NCBI GenBank assembly: GCA_002687175.1
Contig: NYZP01000022.1
Coordinates: 1-21,590, forward strand
DNA: 21,590 nucleotides
Source: Parcubacteria group bacterium
GTDB lineage: Bacteria; Patescibacteria; ABY1; Buchananbacterales; UBA6539
Direction of reading: 5' to 3'
A model generated the notes under the pieces. It did not search any database, was not told the origin of the DNA, and was given only the letters and a program-made list of their open reading frames with translations. The position numbers and the translations under genes are program-made. This document shows positions 16,540 to 21,590 of this stretch, piece after piece. Every line of letters starts with the position of its first letter. The first letter of the stretch is position 1.

Positions 16540-17309
16540 AACATTTCGGGAAATTTATTCTTTAATTTATTAAAAATTAAAAAGCCAATTAACAAAGATA
16601 GTATAGAATAGATAATTGTTCCTAGGATCAGCCATGGCTCAGGTACTTTAGAATAAATAATTACGTCTCGGGCAACGGTCACAAAGTAGTACATCGGGTT
16701 AAGTAAATTGGCATAGAAAATCCAAATTTGCCCCTCAATATTATAAAAAATAGGAGTACCAAACCAAATTAAGGTTGAAGTAAATGGCCATATATTTTTA
16801 AAATCAGCAAAATAAACAGCTAGAGCAGAAAGCAAAAGGGATGCACCAAAAACAAAGAAATAGAGTAGTAGTAGTATCAAAGGATAAAATATAATCCCAT
16901 ATATTGAGACATTAAAAATGATGAGAAATACTATTAAAATTATTATTTCAAATATATGAGAGAAAAGAAAAGTTAAAATGTTTGAAGCTACCAGAACCTC
17001 AAGTGGGATCTTGATTGATTTAAAAATATGACTGTTGTTTTGAATTATTTTTGTAGCTTCGATGGTAGTTTTTTGGAAAAAATTAAGAATAATTATTCCC
17101 ACTAATAAATATAAAGGATAGTCGGGAATATCAGAACCAAGGCTTACGGAAAATAAAAACAAGAGTAGACCAAACATCAATAATGGATTTAAGATATACC
17201 ATAAAACACCTAGATAGCTTCCTTCGTTTTTGACTTTGAAGTTAGCTTTAGCTAATTGAAAACTGAGGCTGAAGCTCCTTTTTAGTTTTAAGTAATTTTG
17301 GTTAATCAT
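16536..17309 (-). CDS. ABC-2 type permease of the Wzm/TagG polysaccharide export type
   Basis: This 257-residue integral membrane protein has about six membrane segments, with the cytosolic N-terminal amphipathic stretch and YLGVLWYILNPLLMFGLLLF typical of ABC-2 polysaccharide exporters. The conserved ADFKNIWPFTSTLIWFGTPI lies between segments four and five. With the ATPase next to it, it should form a homodimeric channel carrying a lipid-linked glycan across the cytoplasmic membrane. No Wzx flippase or Wzy polymerase is in the window, so ABC-dependent export fits the locus. It starts 15 bases after the end of the giant surface-protein gene, so both could share a transcript. Confidence 0.94.
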   Translation of the reverse strand: MINQNYLKLKRSFSLSFQLAKANFKVKNEGSYLGVLWYILNPLLMFGLLLFLFSVSLGSDIPDYPLYLLVGIIILNFFQKTTIEATKIIQNNSHIFKSIKIPLEVLVASNILTFLFSHIFEIIILIVFLIIFNVSIYGIIFYPLILLLLYFFVFGASLLLSALAVYFADFKNIWPFTSTLIWFGTPIFYNIEGQIWIFYANLLNPMYYFVTVARDVIIYSKVPEPWLILGTIIYSILSLLIGFLIFNKLKNKFPEML

Positions 17310-17324
17310 TTATTTTAATTTACT

Positions 17325-20300
17325 CTAGCCTGGGCCGCCTACACCACCGTCTCCCTCTTCTACGGCCACTACGTCGTAAGCACATGTTCCATCGTCTTCA
17401 GTAGCGGTTGGATCAAAGTTCAAAGCACCGGCGTCCATACAACCAAGAACGGCGATAACTTCGAAAGTACAACTGCCATCGTCTTCAGTAGCGGTTGGAT
17501 CATAGTTTAGAGCACCGGCGTCCATGCAACCAAGAACGGCGATAACTTCGAAAGTACAGCTACCATCATCTTCAGTAGCGGTTGGATCAAAGTTCAAAGC
17601 ACCGGCGTCCATACAACCAAGAACGGCGATAACTTCGAAAGTACAGCTACCATCATCTTCCGTAGCGGTTGGATCAAAGTTCAAAGCACCGGCGTCCATA
17701 CAACCAAGAACGGCGATAACTTCGAAAGCACAGCTACCGTCATCTTCAGTAGCGGTTGGATCAAAGTTCAAAGCACCGGCGTCCATACAACCAAGAACTA
17801 TTGGTGTTGGATCATTGCTACCAGCCAATAATGTAATTGCCGTTGAATCAGTCACATCAGTGGCACCATCAGAAACCGTCACTGTAACGGTGACAACAGT
17901 GTCATCACTAACTGTCCCTGGATCAACCGTCCAGAATACCAAGCCAGTAGTACCGTCAATAGTACCAATATCTGGGCTTAGTTGCCAAGAGTAGATAAGG
18001 TCTTGCTCGTCAGTGTCCGGATCGGTTACTTGTGCCCAAAACTCTACTGGAATATCAAAGCCAACAGATTCTAATGAAGTGGTTAGACTGTCAATAGTTG
18101 GCGGCAGATTTTTTGGTATCTCAACTTTAACGGCTAAGGCAATCCAGTCAAATTCGGCAATAGTCTCAAGTGGTTCAGACAAATTAATAGTAAAGCCTGT
18201 AGCGGTTTTTTCATTAATCCAGTAAGAAATGCCATTTAAGTTAACGTTAGCCGCAGCAGCGATTTTTGGTTCAACTTCATATTCACCTTCAAAGATAACT
18301 TGAGTTGAAGTGGTGTTGGCTGGAATGGCAATGGTACCGGCCTGATCAACCGAGGCGTAGATTTTACCCTTAATTTCAATGTCTTCATTGAACACTACCT
18401 TGCTAATAAAGCCAGCTTCACCTTGGACATAAAGTGTGCCGTAGAATGTGGCTGCTTGTTGGACAGCGATGGTTTGAATGTCTAGATCAGGCTCAGTAAC
18501 CACTACTGGTGCAGTTGATGAAGCATTTACTAAATCATCAATTTGAGCTTGGAGTAAACCTAAGGAATTAGTCATGGCAACATCAGCTTCTTCTAAACTG
18601 ACTATTCTTAGGTTCAGCTCATCAGTGGTTGAAGCTAAAGCAAAGTCGGAAGTTTGGTTGAATAAGTCAGTAATATCTGAAGTATTTTGTAGAGTTTCAG
18701 TCTCAATAGTTTCTAGTTTAGTATTTAAACTTCCAACACTGATGTCAAAATCTCCTCTTACAATAGATATTAGCGGGTTAACAACTTGCGTGATCTCGGT
18801 GTCTAGGTCTAGTACCTCAATGGCATTAGCAATTAATATATTTACTTCATCTTCGATCTCCATTTCAGCAATACGTTGGGTTACTTGTTGTTCTACTTCT
18901 GATACGGTTATGCTTTTATTTTTTCGGGAAATCATTACTTGGATGGTGCTGGTACTGAGGTCTGAACCTTCTAAAGCAATACCGACAGTAGAATCGCCTG
19001 GATCAGCCCTCATGACATAGCCTGGAGTAGTAGCACTGGTCAAAGAGTCACCTGGTCTAATCTCGCCATTTTCCGTGGAAGCAAATGCTGGGATTTGACC
19101 AATTAAGGCAACCATTTTCCAATTAGGGTCATTGTCATATAGACCAACGCCGGAATTACCTAAGAAGCCTGGATTAGTGGAAATAATACCGATAACATTA
19201 CCATCTTTTTCATTGAGACATCGTCTAATAGAATTTTCTCTAGTGGTATCAATACAGACCACTTCCCCGGCAGTTAAATCAGCATCAATGGTTGGGAAAA
19301 ATTCGGCATAGTCACTGCCATTGGTATCATAAACTACAGCAGATCCATCACCACCACGGATACGACCAGCCTTAGGTCCGCCAGCATCTGCTCCACTAAA
19401 GCCTATGTATTCATTGTTAGTATCAATACCAGTATCGTCAAGATAGATTACTAAACCATCACCACCACTAGCATTGTCATTTCTAATTACCGCTACATAA
19501 TCATCACCAGTACCACCGTTATCATCTAAAACATATAAACCATAGCCGGTTTGTTGCGAACCGATACCAATTGATAATCTATCACTTGAGCCTAAAATCA
19601 CATCACCACCACTAGGATTCATAAATATATTATCACCCTCACCACCACTGTTTAAATCTAATTGACCAGCGGCGCTCAACACTCCGGCACCTATAAAAGT
19701 TATATCATCGCTAAAGTCAAATTCTCCCGGGGAGTCGTCCCATCTAATATATTCACCATCATCATCAAAGTAGACTGTATCATCATCATTGGTTACATTA
19801 TATCCAACATGAACATCACCAGTGGCATAGATATTGCCAGAAGTTGAAGCATTACCAATAACCTCTAAGGCTTCAACAGGAGCAACTGTACCGATACCAA
19901 CACTACCACTTAAGTATTGAAGTCCATCGGAGAAAGCGGCGTGGGCGTTGGTATCAGGAACAGTCGCTGAGCCGTCATTAGCAGGATTTACATTATCAAA
20001 TATTGAAACAAAGCCGGTACCTTTTATAGCGTAAGTCCATGAAGCAATACCCATGGCATATGAATCACTGTAAAGGCCTACTTTCCAACCAGTATTAGTA
20101 CTCATCGCCGGTGGATCAGAAGTTATAGTGTACGAGCCATTATCGGCCGCAAGATATCCACTGACCGTGGCGTTACCACCAACTAATAAATCTCCAGCAC
20201 TCATGTTAACGGCAGAAGCGCCTAAAGTTAAATAGCCTTCAAAATCATTTTCTCCAGTACCATCTACATTTAAAACACCATCCATTTGAATATTACCGCC

Positions 20301-21590
20301 AGTTGACATTACAACTACTTCAGTTGATCCGTTGCTGAATACATGTTCTCCGCCAGAAATGTAATCCAGGTCACCTGATGAAATGCCGAATCCGTAGGTG
20401 TTGCCATAAAGTTGAATTTTATTAGGTACTCCTGCTGGATCAGCAAAATAATTTGAGAATATAAGCACATCATTGTGGGCACCTTCGGCGGTATCTCCTA
20501 TTAAAAGATCTCCCGCAATATCTAGATTGCTAGTTACGGTGGCATTACTACTCACAAACAAGTCACCGGCACCAACTGTTGCTAGGGAATCATATTGATC
20601 ACCAATGACGATAAAGCCGGTAGTGGAAGCATAAGTTGATGTTAGCTCTACTCCGGGATCAGTAAAACATTCTCCATTGGTACTGCCACAATCTACTGCA
20701 GTAGCACCCGCAAAAATACTTCCAGAGGTAAGAAAGTTGGAGTTAACTAATTCAATACCCCATTCAGCCGCGCCAGTATCGTCGGTACCACCTCTAATGT
20801 AAAAGTGTTCATTTTCTTCTGGTCCAGCACCGCCAGTATACAAGATGTCAACAATGGTTTGTCCTTCAGCTGCATCATCCATAACACCACTCTTAATAAC
20901 CTGGAAGGCCGAACTGTCTTCTTGACCACTACCGCCACCATCATCATCTTCAATAACAAATAGGTTGACATCACCGGTATAGCTAGGAGAATTATAGTAA
21001 AAGTTAGTGGCGTTGTTTCTACCTTGAAGGTGAAATTGATATTGTGGTGCATCAGTACCAACACCTACTTTGCCAACGGCTTCCGGTTCATAGACAACAA
21101 AAGTAGAAGTACCAACTGTAAAGTGGTCAGTAATAGTAGCATTGCCAGAAACATAAACTGAAGCGTCAGTAGTGGTTGGGGTGATAATTTCTGATGGTGT
21201 GGCTAAAGCGGTGTATTTTTCCCAAGCTTGTGAACTGGTACCACCAGTATCATCTTCCCAGGTTAAGACACCAGCACCATCGGATGATAAAATTTGACCA
21301 TTCGTACCATTATCACTTGGCCAGGTGTAGGCAATGGTATTAAAGATTGTGTCACCAGCAACGGACAAGGAGTCAGTAACCGTGGCATCATCACCAACCA
21401 ATAAGTCTCCGGCCCCCATATTAAGGGCAGTAACACCTAAAGTTAAATAACCTTCAAAATCATTTTCTCCAGTACCGTCTACATTTAAAACACCATCCAT
21501 TTGGGTATTACCACTTTCATCAACACTGAGCACTTCTGTTCCTTCTGTATCGGTTATACTGTTGGAATAGACGAATAAAGAATTACTACC
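17325..21590 (-). CDS. Giant modular surface/fibre-like protein, C-terminal 1421 residues (5' end outside window)
   Basis: The frame is open to the window edge at 21590, so the N-terminus and any signal peptide are missing. From N to C it holds: about 750 residues of glycine-, aspartate- and serine-rich beta-repeat sequence with recurring GDLLVG-NATV and GNIQMDGVLNV units; an SDYAEFFPT to QVMISRK module (about 18920-19320) like the self-assembly domains of phage tail fibres and CPR surface proteins; a coiled coil (about 18500-18900); a beta domain ending in FDWIALAVK (about 18130-18300) that resembles the H-type lectin-like fold; a PKD/cadherin-like domain from LPPTIDSL to TVTVSDGATD (about 17820-18105); and five cysteine repeats. 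It is probably a trimeric, secreted or cell-surface adhesin or fibre. The base composition is visibly richer in G+C than the neighbouring glycan genes. Confidence 0.85.
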   Translation of the reverse strand, partial: GSNSLFVYSNSITDTEGTEVLSVDESGNTQMDGVLNVDGTGENDFEGYLTLGVTALNMGAGDLLVGDDATVTDSLSVAGDTIFNTIAYTWPSDNGTNGQILSSDGAGVLTWEDDTGGTSSQAWEKYTALATPSEIITPTTTDASVYVSGNATITDHFTVGTSTFVVYEPEAVGKVGVGTDAPQYQFHLQGRNNATNFYYNSPSYTGDVNLFVIEDDDGGGSGQEDSSAFQVIKSGVMDDAAEGQTIVDILYTGGAGPEENEHFYIRGGTDDTGAAEWGIELVNSNFLTSGSIFAGATAVDCGSTNGECFTDPGVELTSTYASTTGFIVIGDQYDSLATVGAGDLFVSSNATVTSNLDIAGDLLIGDTAEGAHNDVLIFSNYFADPAGVPNKIQLYGNTYGFGISSGDLDYISGGEHVFSNGSTEVVVMSTGGNIQMDGVLNVDGTGENDFEGYLTLGASAVNMSAGDLLVGGNATVSGYLAADNGSYTITSDPPAMSTNTGWKVGLYSDSYAMGIASWTYAIKGTGFVSIFDNVNPANDGSATVPDTNAHAAFSDGLQYLSGSVGIGTVAPVEALEVIGNASTSGNIYATGDVHVGYNVTNDDDTVYFDDDGEYIRWDDSPGEFDFSDDITFIGAGVLSAAGQLDLNSGGEGDNIFMNPSGGDVILGSSDRLSIGIGSQQTGYGLYVLDDNGGTGDDYVAVIRNDNASGGDGLVIYLDDTGIDTNNEYIGFSGADAGGPKAGRIRGGDGSAVVYDTNGSDYAEFFPTIDADLTAGEVVCIDTTRENSIRRCLNEKDGNVIGIISTNPGFLGNSGVGLYDNDPNWKMVALIGQIPAFASTENGEIRPGDSLTSATTPGYVMRADPGDSTVGIALEGSDLSTSTIQVMISRKNKSITVSEVEQQVTQRIAEMEIEDEVNILIANAIEVLDLDTEITQVVNPLISIVRGDFDISVGSLNTKLETIETETLQNTSDITDLFNQTSDFALASTTDELNLRIVSLEEADVAMTNSLGLLQAQIDDLVNASSTAPVVVTEPDLDIQTIAVQQAATFYGTLYVQGEAGFISKVVFNEDIEIKGKIYASVDQAGTIAIPANTTSTQVIFEGEYEVEPKIAAAANVNLNGISYWINEKTATGFTINLSEPLETIAEFDWIALAVKVEIPKNLPPTIDSLTTSLESVGFDIPVEFWAQVTDPDTDEQDLIYSWQLSPDIGTIDGTTGLVFWTVDPGTVSDDTVVTVTVTVSDGATDVTDSTAITLLAGSNDPTPIVLGCMDAGALNFDPTATEDDGSCAFEVIAVLGCMDAGALNFDPTATEDDGSCTFEVIAVLGCMDAGALNFDPTATEDDGSCTFEVIAVLGCMDAGALNYDPTATEDDGSCTFEVIAVLGCMDAGALNFDPTATEDDGTCAYDVVAVEEGDGGVGGPG
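17364..17798 (-). repeat. Five tandem 87-base repeats coding a 29-residue cysteine motif
   Basis: Five copies with a period of exactly 87 bases (GCGTCCAT recurs at 17431, 17518, 17605, 17692 and 17779) encode VLGCMDAGALNFDPTATEDD followed by GSC and a six-residue linker. Each unit has two cysteines, likely a disulfide pair outside the cell. The copies differ at few bases; the last (C-terminal) unit is the most changed, with GTC for GSC. GC-D--A-N--P-AT-DDGSC repeats of this type are known at the C-termini of secreted proteins in several phyla, but a function has not been settled as far as I know. Confidence 0.93.
20170..20305 (-). repeat. Long direct repeat in the surface protein gene, copy B
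   Basis: This stretch encodes QMDGVLNVDGTGENDFEGYL followed by TLG and a GDLLVG-NATV unit. It matches the stretch exactly 1215 bases away (copy A at about 21385-21520), with the same amino acids over the first 23 residues and only a few changed bases. The pair indicates a duplicated module of about 405 residues within the fibre region. Confidence 0.85.
21385..21520 (-). repeat. Long direct repeat in the surface protein gene, copy A
   Basis: This is the N-terminal partner of the repeat at 20170-20305, offset by 1215 bases (405 codons). The residues just before it (GTEVLSVDESGN here, GSTEVVVMSTGGN in the other copy) are also related, so the duplicated module is longer than the near-identical core. 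Confidence 0.85.

Noticed and set aside
17364..17798. Regular direct repeats resembling a CRISPR array
   Set aside because: The full 87-base unit repeats with no unique spacers, it is in frame, and it encodes a known type of cysteine repeat. No cas genes are near.
17524..17994. A plus-strand open frame of 156 codons
   Set aside because: It is the antisense shadow of the cysteine repeats and PKD-like region; its own repeats are just the reverse complement of that coding sequence.
1..21590. Use of TGA as a sense codon (code 25)
   Set aside because: Several well-supported genes end in TGA at the expected place, often as ATGA overlaps with the next start, so TGA is a stop here.
1..21590. Transfer RNA, ribosomal RNA, insertion sequence or integrase
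   Set aside because: I saw no tRNA-like cloverleaf arms, rRNA blocks, transposase motifs or terminal inverted repeats. This was by eye, so a weak tRNA could be missed.

Overview
The window is a 21.6-kb piece of an AT-rich bacterial chromosome. It is most likely from a Candidate Phyla Radiation (Patescibacteria) organism or another small-genome lineage. That assignment is inference. It rests on the very long surface protein with a DYAEFF-type carboxy-terminal assembly module, the A-rich leaders with few Shine-Dalgarno sites, the tightly packed glycan genes, and the absence of a marker gene pointing elsewhere. TGA clearly works as a stop codon (for example 265-267, 2250-2252, 3339-3341 and several minus-strand genes), so the TGA=glycine code of Gracilibacteria/Absconditabacteria does not apply.

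Layout. (1) Positions 1-10001, plus strand: a dense run holding the C-terminal end of a membrane-anchored GT2 glycosyltransferase, a GT4, a second GT2, a radical SAM protein, a GT8-radical SAM fusion, two radical SAM/SPASM-like proteins, a second GT4 and a further radical SAM protein. (2) Positions 10015-12621, minus strand: a translationally coupled trio made of a sulfotransferase, a DUF6473-like protein and an FkbM-type methyltransferase. (3) Positions 12622-12986: a divergent promoter region that also carries what looks like a decayed dodecin gene. (4) Positions 12987-15804, plus strand: a translationally coupled pair of radical SAM proteins, one of the B12-binding type and one with an N-terminal zinc-ribbon-like element resembling the Tes/MJ0619 group. 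(5) Positions 15805-17309, minus strand: a two-gene Wzm/Wzt-like ABC exporter. (6) Position 17325 to the window edge, minus strand: the C-terminal 1421 residues of a giant modular surface or fibre protein ending in five near-identical 29-residue cysteine repeats.

How the genes may work together. Glycosyltransferases build a surface glycan at the cytoplasmic face. The methyltransferase, sulfotransferase and DUF6473-like protein decorate it or its substrates. The ABC-2 exporter moves the product out. The unusual element is the set of seven radical SAM domains in about 13.5 kb, one fused to a glycosyltransferase. This suggests that sugars, lipid carriers or another polymer component are modified by radical chemistry during assembly. 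The specific reactions cannot be read from the sequence, and I could not identify a RiPP precursor that would explain them otherwise.
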